Shown here in pieces: positions 1 to 7,734 of a DNA stretch of 64,000 nucleotides. The stretch is taken from NCBI RefSeq assembly GCF_009761815.1, contig NZ_RWIN01000122.1:62001-126000 (forward strand), in the 5' to 3' direction. The stretch's first letter is position 1, and each line of letters starts with the position of its first letter. The DNA comes from Pseudomonas sp. PB120. Its GTDB lineage: Bacteria; Pseudomonadota; Gammaproteobacteria; Pseudomonadales; Pseudomonadaceae. The notes beneath the pieces are model-generated. The model saw only the letters and a program-made list of their open reading frames with translations, searched no databases and was not told the DNA's origin. The position numbers and the translations under genes were made by a program.

Positions 1-1
1 T

Positions 2-595
2 GCGGCTTCCGCTCGCCTGCTGGGCGCGGCGGTGGTGATCATCGGCGACGTCAACACCGTCCGTTTGGCACACGCCAAGGCGCAGGGTTTCGAAATCGCT
101 GACCTGTCCCTCGACACGCCGCTGCACGAGCAAATCGCGGCGCTACTGGGCGAACCCGAAGTGGATTGCGCCGTCGACGCCGTGGGCTTCGAAGCGCGCG
201 GTCATGGCCATGACGGCGTGAAACACGAAGCTCCGGCCACCGTGCTCAACTCGCTGATGGGCGTGGTCCGTGTGGCCGGCAAAATCGGTATCCCGGGCCT
301 GTACGTGACCGAAGATCCAGGTGCCGTGGACGCCGCCGCAAAAATGGGCAGCCTGAGCATTCGTTTCGGTCTGGGCTGGGCCAAATCCCACAGCTTCCAC
401 ACCGGCCAGACGCCAGTGATGAAGTACAACCGCCAGCTGATGCAGGCGATCATGTGGGACCGTATCAACATCGCCGAAGTGGTGGGCGTGCAGGTGATCA
501 GTCTGGATCAGGCACCGCAAGGTTATGGCGAGTTCGATGCGGGCGTGCCTAAGAAGTTTGTGATTGATCCGCATAAGTTGTTTAGTGCGGCGTAG
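2..595 (+). CDS. fdhA: Glutathione-independent formaldehyde dehydrogenase, C-terminal part
   Basis: Zinc- and NAD-dependent medium-chain dehydrogenase that oxidises formaldehyde to formate without glutathione; cytosolic. The open frame runs in from the window edge, so about the last half of a roughly 400-residue protein is present and the catalytic zinc ligands lie outside the window. Visible are the end of the Rossmann fold (VVIIGDVN, then the acidic position after the second strand), the VDCAVDAVGFEARGHGHDG segment and the family-typical end KKFVIDPHKLFSAA. A strong terminator follows within 15 bases, so this ends its transcription unit. The family is recognised by recall; an alcohol dehydrogenase of the same superfamily is the only alternative. 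Confidence 0.9.
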   Translation, partial: AASARLLGAAVVIIGDVNTVRLAHAKAQGFEIADLSLDTPLHEQIAALLGEPEVDCAVDAVGFEARGHGHDGVKHEAPATVLNSLMGVVRVAGKIGIPGLYVTEDPGAVDAAAKMGSLSIRFGLGWAKSHSFHTGQTPVMKYNRQLMQAIMWDRINIAEVVGVQVISLDQAPQGYGEFDAGVPKKFVIDPHKLFSAA

Positions 596-607
596 TTACT
601 TTAGTGG

Positions 608-636
608 AAAGGAGCGACAGGGTGTCGCTCCTTTTT
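608..636 (+). terminator. Rho-independent terminator after fdhA
   Basis: Perfect 12-base stem AAAGGAGCGACA / TGTCGCTCCTTT with a GGG loop and a T run, 12 bases after the fdhA stop. Confidence 0.9.
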
Positions 637-698
637 GTTAGCTAGGTGCTTCAGTCTGTATAGACGGTGAAATATACATTCGTCATTTGCAGTGGAAA

Positions 699-1544
699 TT
701 ACATTACCTGTTGTCGAATGTTTTTTTGGGTTTTCATTGCTTTTTCATGCAGATTGAAACGTCTTTCCAACTCTGCAAGTGAGGAAAAACCTGCGCTGTC
801 GACAATATGAGGGATGTCGTACGGATTGTTTATACCTATAGTTTTTAGTTGATTTGGTGTCGTGCCGGGGAATTCACCTGTTGCGATATCCCATGCTTGC
901 TGAATAGAGTTTTTATTTTGCGCTAGTGTTTTCGGTTTCAATAATCGTGAGACCGAAATTTTTGCTTCATTTACGAATTTGAACATTTTTGATGAGGTTG
1001 CACTCAGGGCGGAGATGTCTTTCCCTTTAAGATTCCCGATAATCGAGCCCATGACATCAGGCATGTTTTCAAATGGTTGGAAATCTCCCATGGGATTTTC
1101 AAGGCGAGGCATTCTTTTGTTGGCGGCTGCTACTGCTTTGGGGAAATGTTTCTGCATCAGACTTGGCCAGTTTACGTGCCCGGTCGGATCCAGCCGATTC
1201 ACTGGGTCTCCCACGCAATACGCATAGGCATTCAAACCGCCCTCCCCAAACGGGCTCCAACTGTCCGGACTGTTAAACCGCATCAACACCGGATTAAGCG
1301 CCCGATAACCATTGCCCAACAAATAATGACCGGTGACGGGATCCGGTTGTTCGCCGTTGAAACCGAGCCGACCGGGCAACCCCCACTGCGCAATACGATG
1401 TCCGTAAGGAGTGTAGGAGAGTGCACGAGGGCCGGTTGCGTTGAGAACGCTCAATACCGTGCGTTGTTGATCAGTAGCGAGCAGGGTCGTTGCACGCCGA
1501 TCATGAGGGTCAATAAAGTGCAGCTTTTCGTGATTGGACTGCAT
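699..1544 (-). CDS. Orphan RHS-core protein with variable C-terminal tip (F-box-like motif)
   Basis: Short RHS repeat-associated core protein (281 residues). Residues about 20-123 carry the conserved end of RHS/YD proteins: LLATDQQRTVL, LGFNGE, TGHYLLGNGYR, NPVLMRFNSPDSWSPFG, GLNAYAYC and DPVNRLDPTGH. The large RHS shell that normally precedes this is absent, so it is an orphan tip cassette, a form that is common in P. fluorescens relatives. After the DPTGH junction the tip (124-281) is AT-richer and unrelated to the tip of the second cassette at 6.1-6.9 kb. Residues 157-193 (MPDVMGSIIGNL, GKDISALSATSSKMFKFV) fit the eukaryotic F-box pattern of P-x-n-I-x-n-L, then KD-x-n-LS-x-S-K. The function of the tip is unknown; toxin or effector activity is inference. 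Confidence 0.8.
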   Translation of the reverse strand: MQSNHEKLHFIDPHDRRATTLLATDQQRTVLSVLNATGPRALSYTPYGHRIAQWGLPGRLGFNGEQPDPVTGHYLLGNGYRALNPVLMRFNSPDSWSPFGEGGLNAYAYCVGDPVNRLDPTGHVNWPSLMQKHFPKAVAAANKRMPRLENPMGDFQPFENMPDVMGSIIGNLKGKDISALSATSSKMFKFVNEAKISVSRLLKPKTLAQNKNSIQQAWDIATGEFPGTTPNQLKTIGINNPYDIPHIVDSAGFSSLAELERRFNLHEKAMKTQKNIRQQVM

Positions 1545-1612
1545 GAGCCGGCCCCCCCCAATAAGTCTTAAATTTCAGGATTTCACTATGGGGGAGTCGG
1601 GCAAGGCTGGCT

Positions 1613-1630
1613 ACTATCAGAACTGATAGT
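1613..1630. promoter_or_regulatory. 18-bp palindrome upstream of RHS cassette 1
   Basis: ACTATCAG-AA-CTGATAGT is a perfect inverted repeat 69 bases upstream of the RHS start. A 16/18 copy occurs at 6954-6971 upstream of the second RHS cassette and nowhere else noticed in the window. It may be an operator, promoter element or recombination site. Confidence 0.55.
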
Positions 1631-1660
1631 GTCTCTGGAAGATCGCGGTATCGCGTCTTT

Positions 1661-2335
1661 TCAAAGCGCGGCCAACGCACCTTGATACAGCACCGGCCCC
1701 GTTGGCTGCCCGGTCGGTGAGCCGCCTTTCGGTTCAAGGCTGACCGCCAGCGCGACAGGCTTGCCGATCAGCACTTTCTGCGCGTCGCTCAGTTCAATCC
1801 TGCCGCTGCCATCCGCCGGAATAAAACCGAGGGAAATCGGTTTGCCGTCCGCTGGAATCGCCCACAATTCCAGGCTGCGTCCCGGCTCGACGGCCGCGAG
1901 GGTCAGCGGTTCGACTTTCAGATAATCCTTGTGCGCTTCGACCTTCAGCGCAGGCTGAGCATTGGCGGTCAGCAACGTCGCGCTGTACCGCGCACTGTCG
2001 CGGGTATAGATCACGCCCAACGTCACGGCGACGACCAGCGAACAAACCGCCGCCGTCACCCGTAACCAGTTCCAGAACGGACGCCGCGCAGGCACATGCA
2101 GCACTTGCGGTTCTATCCGCGCCGTAATCCTCCTCCAGACGCGATCCGGCACCGGGTGCTCGGGCAGTGCGTCGGTCAAGCTGGCCAGGCTTTCCTGCCA
2201 GTGCGCCAGTTCCACGCGCAATGCCGCGTCCTCCAGCAGCAACGCTTCGAACCGTCGACGCGCGGCCGAAGGCATCAGGCCGATGGCGTAGTCGGCGGCG
2301 AGGGCGCGGCGCAGGGTCGGGGTCTGGTAGTTCAT
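1661..2335 (-). CDS. RskA-like anti-sigma factor
   Basis: Membrane-anchored anti-sigma factor of the RskA family (224 residues). The N-terminal cytosolic part (about 1-75) is the anti-sigma domain, with a YAIGL-MPSAARRRFEALL segment typical of the family. One transmembrane helix lies at about 91-110. The C-terminal periplasmic part (about 115-224) resembles the RskA sensor domain (LELWAIP, GRIELS). The start codon overlaps the stop of the sigma gene by ATGA, so the two are translationally coupled. By family knowledge it holds the sigma factor inactive until regulated proteolysis releases it. The inducing signal cannot be read from the sequence. Confidence 0.88.
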   Translation of the reverse strand: MNYQTPTLRRALAADYAIGLMPSAARRRFEALLLEDAALRVELAHWQESLASLTDALPEHPVPDRVWRRITARIEPQVLHVPARRPFWNWLRVTAAVCSLVVAVTLGVIYTRDSARYSATLLTANAQPALKVEAHKDYLKVEPLTLAAVEPGRSLELWAIPADGKPISLGFIPADGSGRIELSDAQKVLIGKPVALAVSLEPKGGSPTGQPTGPVLYQGALAAL

Positions 2336-2946
2336 GATTCAAGGCACCTGCGCAGGCGTTCCATGCCACGGCGGATCCAGGATTTCACCGAGCCCAGGGG
2401 CGCGGCCAGGTGTTCGGCGAGTTCGGAGCATGACAGCCCCTGAAAATACGCCACGGTGATCGATTGACGCTGCATGCCGTCCAGGCTTTCCAGGCAGCGA
2501 TTCAAGGCGTTGGCCTCGCGGGCGCTGCTCAATTGGTCGTGGGCCGAGGGGCTTTCATCCACCAGCGCCTGTTCTTCCAAATCGGTCAACGGCCGGTCAC
2601 GGTGTTTGCGCAACTGGTCGATGGCCTGATGGCGAGTGATGTTGATCATCCACGTCAGCGGTGCCGACAGATGCGGTTCGTAGCGCGAGGCGTTGTTCCA
2701 GATGCGCACGAAGCTCTCCTGCAACACTTCCTCAGCCAGGTCCGGACGTCCCATGAAACGCAAGGCAACACCATGCAAACGCGGGCCGACGCTGCGGTAC
2801 AGCGTCTCGAATGCGCGGCGGTCACCCAGTGAACACTGGGCCAGCAGTTGCCTGAGCTGATCGGCGTCGGCGATGGGAATAGCGGTTCTCCAATCAGTCG
2901 CGTGAGCCCAAGAGGGTAGTTCACGGCACGCAGTTGTTCCATTCAC
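2332..2946 (-). CDS. SigK-like ECF RNA polymerase sigma factor
   Basis: Extracytoplasmic-function sigma factor of the SigK/ECF19 type. Sigma region 2 is at about residues 35-105 (DLAEEVLQESFVRIW, then SAPLTWMINITRHQAID). Region 4 is at about 150-203, with a helix-turn-helix CSELAEHLAAPLGSVKSWIRRGM. The open frame begins with a GTG at 2946 and no strong ribosome site was seen. A later start just before IADADQL (after GGAGAACC near 2880) is possible and would shorten it by about 25 residues. It is coupled to the RskA-like anti-sigma gene downstream and lies 59 bases downstream of a fasciclin gene on the same strand, so all three probably form one unit. Confidence 0.88.
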   Translation of the reverse strand: MNGTTACRELPSWAHATDWRTAIPIADADQLRQLLAQCSLGDRRAFETLYRSVGPRLHGVALRFMGRPDLAEEVLQESFVRIWNNASRYEPHLSAPLTWMINITRHQAIDQLRKHRDRPLTDLEEQALVDESPSAHDQLSSAREANALNRCLESLDGMQRQSITVAYFQGLSCSELAEHLAAPLGSVKSWIRRGMERLRRCLES

Positions 2947-3005
2947 GGGCGGGCCCTCTCGGAACGACGCCGACCCTGATGCGCAGGATCGACGTCATAC
3001 CTCAC

Positions 3006-3599
3006 TCAGCTTTTGGGCATCAGCACTTTGTCGATGACCTGAATCACGCCGTTGGACTGGTACACGTCGTAGGTGGTGATGTCGGCGACGTCACCTTTTT
3101 CATCCTTGATGGTGATGTTGTGCGGGCCGTTCATCATCGCCCACAGCTTGCCGCCAGCGACGGTGGTGAGCTCGGTCTTGCCGCCACCGGCCTTGATCTT
3201 CTCGGCCAGGGTTGCCATGTCGAGTTTTCCTGCGACCACGTGGTACGTCAGGAGCTTGCTCAGGGTGGCTTTGTTTTCCGGTTTCAGCAGGGTGTCGACG
3301 GTGCCGGCGGGCAGGGCGGTGAAGGCCGAGTTGACCGGGGCGAACACGGTGAACGGGCCTTTGCCTTTGAGGGTGTCGACCAGGCCGGCGGCCTTCACGG
3401 CGGCGACCAGTGTGGTGTGGTCAGCGGAGTTCACCGCGTTATCGACGATGTCCTTGCTCGGCAGCATGGTCTGGCCGCCGACCATCACGCTGTCGTGGCT
3501 CATGGTTGCCGCTTGCACGGTGTTGAGGGCGAATCCGCCGCCAAGGGCCAGGGTCAGCAGGCTGGCAATCAACGGTGTTTTGATCGAAGTGCGTGTCAT
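3006..3599 (-). CDS. Secreted fasciclin (FAS1) domain protein
   Basis: Exported 197-residue protein with one FAS1 domain. A signal peptide spans residues 1-30 (basic MTRTSIK, hydrophobic stretch, then TVQA-ATM). The FAS1 domain has box H1 (GPFTVFAPVNSAFTALP), the YHVV motif and box H2 (NGVIQVIDKVLMP). The start at 3599 was chosen over the upstream frame because AAGGA precedes it and the signal peptide begins there. The FAS1 fold mediates adhesion or matrix contact in many organisms. In mycobacteria the fasciclin proteins MPT70/MPT83 are the SigK-RskA regulon, so the adjacent sigma/anti-sigma pair makes this a likely target gene. Confidence 0.9.
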   Translation of the reverse strand: MTRTSIKTPLIASLLTLALGGGFALNTVQAATMSHDSVMVGGQTMLPSKDIVDNAVNSADHTTLVAAVKAAGLVDTLKGKGPFTVFAPVNSAFTALPAGTVDTLLKPENKATLSKLLTYHVVAGKLDMATLAEKIKAGGGKTELTTVAGGKLWAMMNGPHNITIKDEKGDVADITTYDVYQSNGVIQVIDKVLMPKS

Positions 3600-3650
3600 G
3601 GTGATGATCCTTGTGGGGAGAATCGGCCAGGAATGTCTGTCCGTGCTTGA

Positions 3651-3678
3651 TATACGCGGCCGGGGCGGGACTGGATGC
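3651..3678 (-). promoter_or_regulatory. Candidate ECF promoter of the fasciclin-sigma-antisigma unit
   Basis: On the minus strand GCATCC, 16 bases, then CGTATA, ending about 50 bases before the fasciclin ATG. This resembles the CCATCC/CG-A/T pattern recalled for SigK-type sigma factors. No second copy was found before the sigma gene. Confidence 0.35.
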
Positions 3679-3713
3679 AGCCCCAACCAATTGTTTTTGG
3701 TAAACGTGATTCC

Positions 3714-3828
3714 TGTAGGAGCGAGCTCGCTCGCGATTGACCTGAGAGCGCCACGTTAAGTCAGAAAAAACGCGTTATCGTTGACGTCCATCGTCGGAAC
3801 GCCGCCCGGAGCTAGCTCGCTCCTACAG
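3714..3828. repeat. REP pair (REPIN)
   Basis: Inverted arms TGTAGGAGCGAGCTCGCTCG and its partner AGCTAGCTCGCTCCTACA flank an 80-base spacer. It fills most of the gap 3600-3921 between the fasciclin gene and the DUF2780 gene. Apart from this and the promoter candidate nothing else is seen there. Confidence 0.85.
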
Positions 3829-3921
3829 GGGCTGGGAACATTCCCTGGGAATGCCAGTCAAACGCGCAGTTTTGCGCCGCCCCATCGGCAGGCGATTTTC
3901 ATGGCTCAAGAGGATGTCTGG

Positions 3922-4479
3922 ATGAAGATTTCACGCGGTTTTGCACTGGCGTCGCTGATGAGTCTGGCGGGCAGCCCGGTCTTCGCCGGTTTCAGCCTGG
4001 ATGATGTGACCAAGGCTGCCTCGAGCATGCAGGGCGGCAACGCAGCCACGGCCGCGGCGCCCACGACGGAAACGGCCGGCCTGCTCGGTGCGTTGACCTC
4101 GGAGCTGAACATCACCCCGCAACAGGCCGTCGGCGGCACCGGGGCCATGCTCGGCCTGGCGAAGAATCAATTGAGTTCCACCGATTACTCGCAACTGGCC
4201 AAAAGCGTACCGGGCCTGGACGTGCTCTCGGGCGGCGGTCAATTGGGCGCGCTCAGCGGTCTGCTGGGAGGGGCCGGTCAATCGGCGGGCCTGGAGAATG
4301 CGCTGGGCAGCGTGAAAAACACCAGCGACCTGGACAGCGCATTCGGCGCGTTGGGGATGGACGACAGCATGGTCGGCCAGTTCGCCCCGGTGATCCTCAA
4401 GTACCTCGGCGATCAAGGCGTGGGCGGCCCGTTGCTGGAAAGCCTGGGTGGAATCTGGTCGGCCGGCACCGGCAGTTGA
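3922..4479 (+). CDS. DUF2780 (VcgC/VcgE-like) exported protein
   Basis: Small exported protein (185 residues) of the DUF2780 type; function unknown. It has a signal peptide at about 1-23 (MKISRGFALASLMSLAG, SPVFA-GF). The mature part is low-complexity and rich in Gly, Ala, Leu and Ser, with the family pattern LTSELNITPQQAVGGTGAMLGLAKNQL. The start at 3922 is preceded by AAGAGGA at a good distance; an upstream in-frame ATG at 3901 would put extra residues before the signal peptide. It is convergent with the acyltransferase gene, with one base between the stops. Confidence 0.8.
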   Translation: MKISRGFALASLMSLAGSPVFAGFSLDDVTKAASSMQGGNAATAAAPTTETAGLLGALTSELNITPQQAVGGTGAMLGLAKNQLSSTDYSQLAKSVPGLDVLSGGGQLGALSGLLGGAGQSAGLENALGSVKNTSDLDSAFGALGMDDSMVGQFAPVILKYLGDQGVGGPLLESLGGIWSAGTGS

Positions 4480-4480
4480 T

Positions 4481-5368
4481 TCAGCGGCGCTCGGCGCGCA
4501 AGGCGTCGATGCGCTGGTCCTTGTCGATCCAGAGCTGGTTGACCCAGTTCTGGATCGTTTCGCGAAATAGCGGGTCGTTCTCGTAATCGCCCTGCCACAG
4601 CGCCGGGTTGAGATCGCGGGTCTGGATGTCGATGATGATCCTTGGCACGTTGCCGCTGAGCAGCTCCCAGAACCCCGGAATCGTCGGCTGCGGATACACC
4701 ACGGTGACATCGAGAATGGCGTCGAGCTGTTCGCCCATGGCCGCCAGCACAAACGCCACGCCACCTGCCTTGGGTTTGAGCAGATGGGTGAAAGGCGATT
4801 GTTGCCCAGCACGCTTTGCCGCCGTGAAACGCGTGCCTTCCAGATAATTCACCACCGTCACCGGCTGGCGCTTGTACAGCTCGCACGCCGCTTTGGTGAT
4901 CTCCAGATCCTTGCCGGCCAGTTCCGGGTTCTTCGCCAGGAACGCCTTGGTGTAACGCTTCATGAACGGATAATCCAGCGCCCACCACGCCAGCCCGAGA
5001 AACGGCACCCAGATCAGTTCCTTCTTGAGGAAGAATTTGAAGAACGGCGTGCGTCGGTTGAGGGTCTGAATCAGCGCCGGGATATCCACCCACGATTGAT
5101 GGTTGCTGATCACCAGATAAGAGGTGTCGCGGCGCAGGTCATCGCCGCCCCGCACGTCCCATTGGGTGGGGATGCACAGGCGGAAGATCAGCTTGTCGAT
5201 TTCGGCCCAGGTCTCGGCGATCCACATCACCGCGTTGGAGGCGTAGTCGCGCAAGCGCCCGGGCAGGACCAGTTTGAGCAAAGCAAACACCATCAGCGGT
5301 CCGAACAGGACCAGGGTGTTGAGCAACAGCAGCAGGGTGACGAAACAGCCGGTGAGCAGGCGGCGCAT
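4481..5368 (-). CDS. PlsC-family acyltransferase (YihG-like)
   Basis: Inner-membrane 1-acylglycerol-3-phosphate O-acyltransferase family protein, 295 residues. Two hydrophobic stretches occupy about residues 1-35. The catalytic NHQSWVDI (HX4D) block is at about 87-94, a FFKFFLKKELIWVPFLG substrate block follows, then a YLEGTR block (the EGTR motif) at about 170. This architecture fits the YihG/LPLAT branch, which acylates lysophospholipids. The start at 5368 was chosen because AAGAG precedes it; a codon five residues earlier lacks a ribosome site. The acyl donor and true substrate are not deducible. Confidence 0.85.
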   Translation of the reverse strand: MRRLLTGCFVTLLLLLNTLVLFGPLMVFALLKLVLPGRLRDYASNAVMWIAETWAEIDKLIFRLCIPTQWDVRGGDDLRRDTSYLVISNHQSWVDIPALIQTLNRRTPFFKFFLKKELIWVPFLGLAWWALDYPFMKRYTKAFLAKNPELAGKDLEITKAACELYKRQPVTVVNYLEGTRFTAAKRAGQQSPFTHLLKPKAGGVAFVLAAMGEQLDAILDVTVVYPQPTIPGFWELLSGNVPRIIIDIQTRDLNPALWQGDYENDPLFRETIQNWVNQLWIDKDQRIDALRAERR

Positions 5369-5547
5369 AAATAACTCTTGCAAGCGTTTGGGCGCGCCAT
5401 GATAAGCAGCTTCGGGCGGCAGGCCAAATCGGTGGTGACGAATGTTTCACCTTTGGCTCGTTATGCTGGATTGATAGGTGACCCAACGAACGAATTCTTT
5501 ACTGACGGTCTAAAATCCCGCTGCCCACTTCCCAAGGATGCCCATAC

Positions 5548-6054
5548 GTGAAATCGCTCCTCGCACTGCTTTCCCTGGTAGCCCTGCCGGTGCTGGCCGC
5601 CGAGCCAACCCTGTACGGGCGCTACGAATACATCGCGGTGCCGGAAATCGGCGGCGAAGTGCTCAAGGCCAAAATGGACACCGGCGCTTTGACCGCATCG
5701 CTGTCGGCCAAGGACATCGAAACCTTCACCCGCGACGGCGAAGACTGGGTGCGTTTCCGCCTCGCCACCAAGGACGCGAGTAACAAGGTCTACGAACACA
5801 AGGTCGCGCGGATCAGCAAGATCAAGACCCGCTCGGAAGAAGACGAGGATGAAAAGGACGTGGTCGAACCGACCAAGCGCCCGGTGATTGATCTGGAATT
5901 GTGCCTGGGTAACGTCAAGCGCACGGTTGAGGTCAACCTGACCGACCGCAGCAGTTTCAACTACCCGTTGCTGATTGGAGCCAAGGCGTTGCGTGAGTTT
6001 GGAGCGGCGGTGAATCCGGCTCGGCGGTTTACGGCGGATAAACCGGATTGTTAA
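5548..6054 (+). CDS. RimK-associated/retropepsin-like 'ATP-dependent zinc protease' family protein
   Basis: Exported 168-residue protein of the family annotated as ATP-dependent zinc protease (retropepsin-like aspartic fold). A signal peptide lies at 1-18 (MKSLLALLSLVALPVLAA). The diagnostic KMDTGALTASLSA block follows at about 42-55, with the Asp-Thr-Gly of a pepsin-like active site, and the C-terminal YPLLIGAKALREFGAAVNPARRF block is typical. The start is a GTG at 5548 with AAGGA ten bases upstream. Enzymatic activity of this family is poorly established and the historic name may be wrong. The acidic EEDEDEKDVVE stretch in the middle is characteristic. Confidence 0.8.
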   Translation: MKSLLALLSLVALPVLAAEPTLYGRYEYIAVPEIGGEVLKAKMDTGALTASLSAKDIETFTRDGEDWVRFRLATKDASNKVYEHKVARISKIKTRSEEDEDEKDVVEPTKRPVIDLELCLGNVKRTVEVNLTDRSSFNYPLLIGAKALREFGAAVNPARRFTADKPDC

Positions 6055-6071
6055 ACGAGCGCGATCGACCC

Positions 6072-6904
6072 TTATATCGTCGGATGAGAGCTGCGAACCT
6101 GCTTTATTTGATCAGCAAGTTTGGCGATGTCCATGTTTACAAGATCTAGCATCAATTGGCGTCTTGCTCTGGTGTCGCCAGGCGGGTCGGAGGCAAGTCT
6201 TTTTGCGATGTTGACTCTTGCTAGCACAAGGTTCGCCAGCTTCTCTTTAGGGTCAGTTTTATGTGTTACGCGGATGGGGAATTCTAATTTTTTCTCTTGC
6301 GCATTGCTGTGAAGGTTGATGGCTGATTTTGCGTTGTAATTCAGCTCTAACTCAGCAGGGCTTAAGCTATTCACGTCAAAATCCTTGGCTTCACTCAATG
6401 CGCTCGTGTTATGGCTTTTCGATGAGGACTGTTCGTGGCTTGTTGGCGGTTTGATTGTGGATGTAGATTTTCCAATATCAAATTTGCTTGGCGTTCTGAC
6501 ACCAATTCGGTTTCTGAAACCCTCCAGAAACTCATCAATGGTGAGCTTGAGTGCCCCTCCAACTCGACTCTGTTCATGGGGTCTCCGAAGCAATACACAT
6601 ACGCATTCAACCCACCCGCCCCAAACGGACTCCAACTGTCCGGGCTGTTAAACCGCATCAACACTGGATTGAACTGCCGATACCCATTCCCCAAATGATA
6701 ATGCCCGGTCAGCGAGTCCGGCCGTTCGCCGTTGAACCCAAGCAAACTGAACAAGCCGTTTTCCCGTGGACGATAGCCGTAGGGTGAATAGGCAAGGTCG
6801 TGTGAGTGACCCACATCGAGTGCGTTCATCACCGACCGTTGTTGATCGGTCGCCAGCAGAATTGTTTTGCGAGAATCCATAGGCATTGTCTGAGCTCCGA
6901 GCAA
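6072..6904 (-). pseudogene. Orphan RHS-core cassette 2, frameshifted after the core
   Basis: The first frame (from 6904) encodes the RHS core (LLATDQQRSV, LGFNGE, TGHYHLGNGYRQFNP, MRFNSPDSWSPFG, GLNAYVYCFGDPMNRV). It then runs past the usual D-P-T-G-H junction into an implausible tail. A sensible tip continues in the -1 frame from about 6570 (KLTIDEFLEGFRNRIGVRTPS... to the stop at 6072). Loss of one base in or near the GGGG run around 6553-6570 would explain this. It is therefore either a broken gene or an assembly/sequencing indel. The tip is hydrophilic, with a Ser/Thr-rich linker and a helical C-terminus, and its family is not recognised. It shares the core but not the tip with the cassette at 699-1544. 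Confidence 0.7.
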
Positions 6905-6953
6905 GGTCCCAAAAACCGGACCTCCAGCATCGGAGCTTTTTCAGTGTTTGCCC

Positions 6954-6971
6954 ACTATCAGAACTGCTAGG
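6954..6971. promoter_or_regulatory. Degenerate copy of the RHS-upstream palindrome
   Basis: ACTATCAGAACTGCTAGG matches the perfect palindrome at 1613-1630 in 16 of 18 positions. It lies 49 bases upstream of the second RHS cassette, on the creB side. Confidence 0.5.
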
Positions 6972-7016
6972 CCAAGCCTCAACTCAGACTGCCGATTGAC
7001 GCCGAATCAACCTTGG

Positions 7017-7032
7017 TTCACCGTTCGCCCAC
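7017..7032 (+). promoter_or_regulatory. Candidate CreB box upstream of creB
   Basis: TTCAC-N6-CCCAC fits the cre-tag pattern TTCAC-N6-TTCAC with two mismatches in the second half. It lies 22 bases before creB, so it could mediate autoregulation. Confidence 0.3.
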
Positions 7033-7053
7033 TTAACTGCGGGCTCGGACGCC

Positions 7054-7734
7054 ATGCCTCATATCCTGATTGTCGAAGACGAAGCGGCGATTGCCGATAC
7101 CCTGATTTTTGCGCTGCAAGGCGAAGGATTCACCACCACCTGGTTGAGCCTTGGCGCGGCTGCGCTTGAGCATCAGCGCCAGACGCCGGCCGACCTGATC
7201 ATTCTGGACATAGGTCTGCCAGACATCAGCGGCTTTGAAACCTGCAAACAGTTGCGGCGTTTCAGCGAAGTGCCGGTGATCTTCCTGAGCGCCCGCGATG
7301 CCGAAATCGACCGCGTAGTCGGGCTGGAAATCGGCGCCGACGATTACGTCGTCAAACCGTTCAGCCCCCGGGAAGTGGCGGCGCGCGTCCGGGCGATTCT
7401 GAAGCGTATAGCGCCGCGCGTGTCCGTCGATGCCCCTTTGGTGTTACTGCGCATCGACAGCGAACGCATGCAAATCAGCTATCGCAATCAGCCCTTGAAT
7501 CTCACCCGCCATGAATTTCGCCTGCTGCAATGCCTGGTCGAGCAACCCGAGCGTGTCTTCAGCCGCGAGCAGTTGCTCGACGCGCTGGGGGTGGCGGCCG
7601 ATGCCGGGTACGACCGCAGCATCGACAGTCACATCAAGAGCGTGCGCGCCAAGTTGCGCTCGGTGAAGGCCGATGCGGAACCGATCCAGACCCATCGCGG
7701 CCTCGGTTACAGCTACAGTCCGGGGCACAGCTGA
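7054..7734 (+). CDS. creB: Two-component response regulator CreB
   Basis: OmpR-type response regulator, 226 residues. The receiver domain (1-115) has the acidic pocket VEDE, the phospho-acceptor in LIILDIGLPD (about Asp52), the LSAR switch and VKPFSPRE. A winged-helix DNA-binding domain (about 130-222) ends in YDRSIDSHIKSVRAKL and the HRGLGYSY motif. Its stop overlaps the creC start, so the genes are co-translated. In enterics CreBC responds to carbon and metabolic state; in Pseudomonas it is linked to beta-lactam response and biofilm (family knowledge). CreB is preferred over other OmpR members because creC and creD follow. Confidence 0.93.
   Translation: MPHILIVEDEAAIADTLIFALQGEGFTTTWLSLGAAALEHQRQTPADLIILDIGLPDISGFETCKQLRRFSEVPVIFLSARDAEIDRVVGLEIGADDYVVKPFSPREVAARVRAILKRIAPRVSVDAPLVLLRIDSERMQISYRNQPLNLTRHEFRLLQCLVEQPERVFSREQLLDALGVAADAGYDRSIDSHIKSVRAKLRSVKADAEPIQTHRGLGYSYSPGHS

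Noticed and set aside
2332..2365. Alternative start codons of the anti-sigma gene
   Set aside because: The ATGA overlap with the sigma gene is the standard arrangement; the longer 191-codon frame at 1794-2369 is out of frame.
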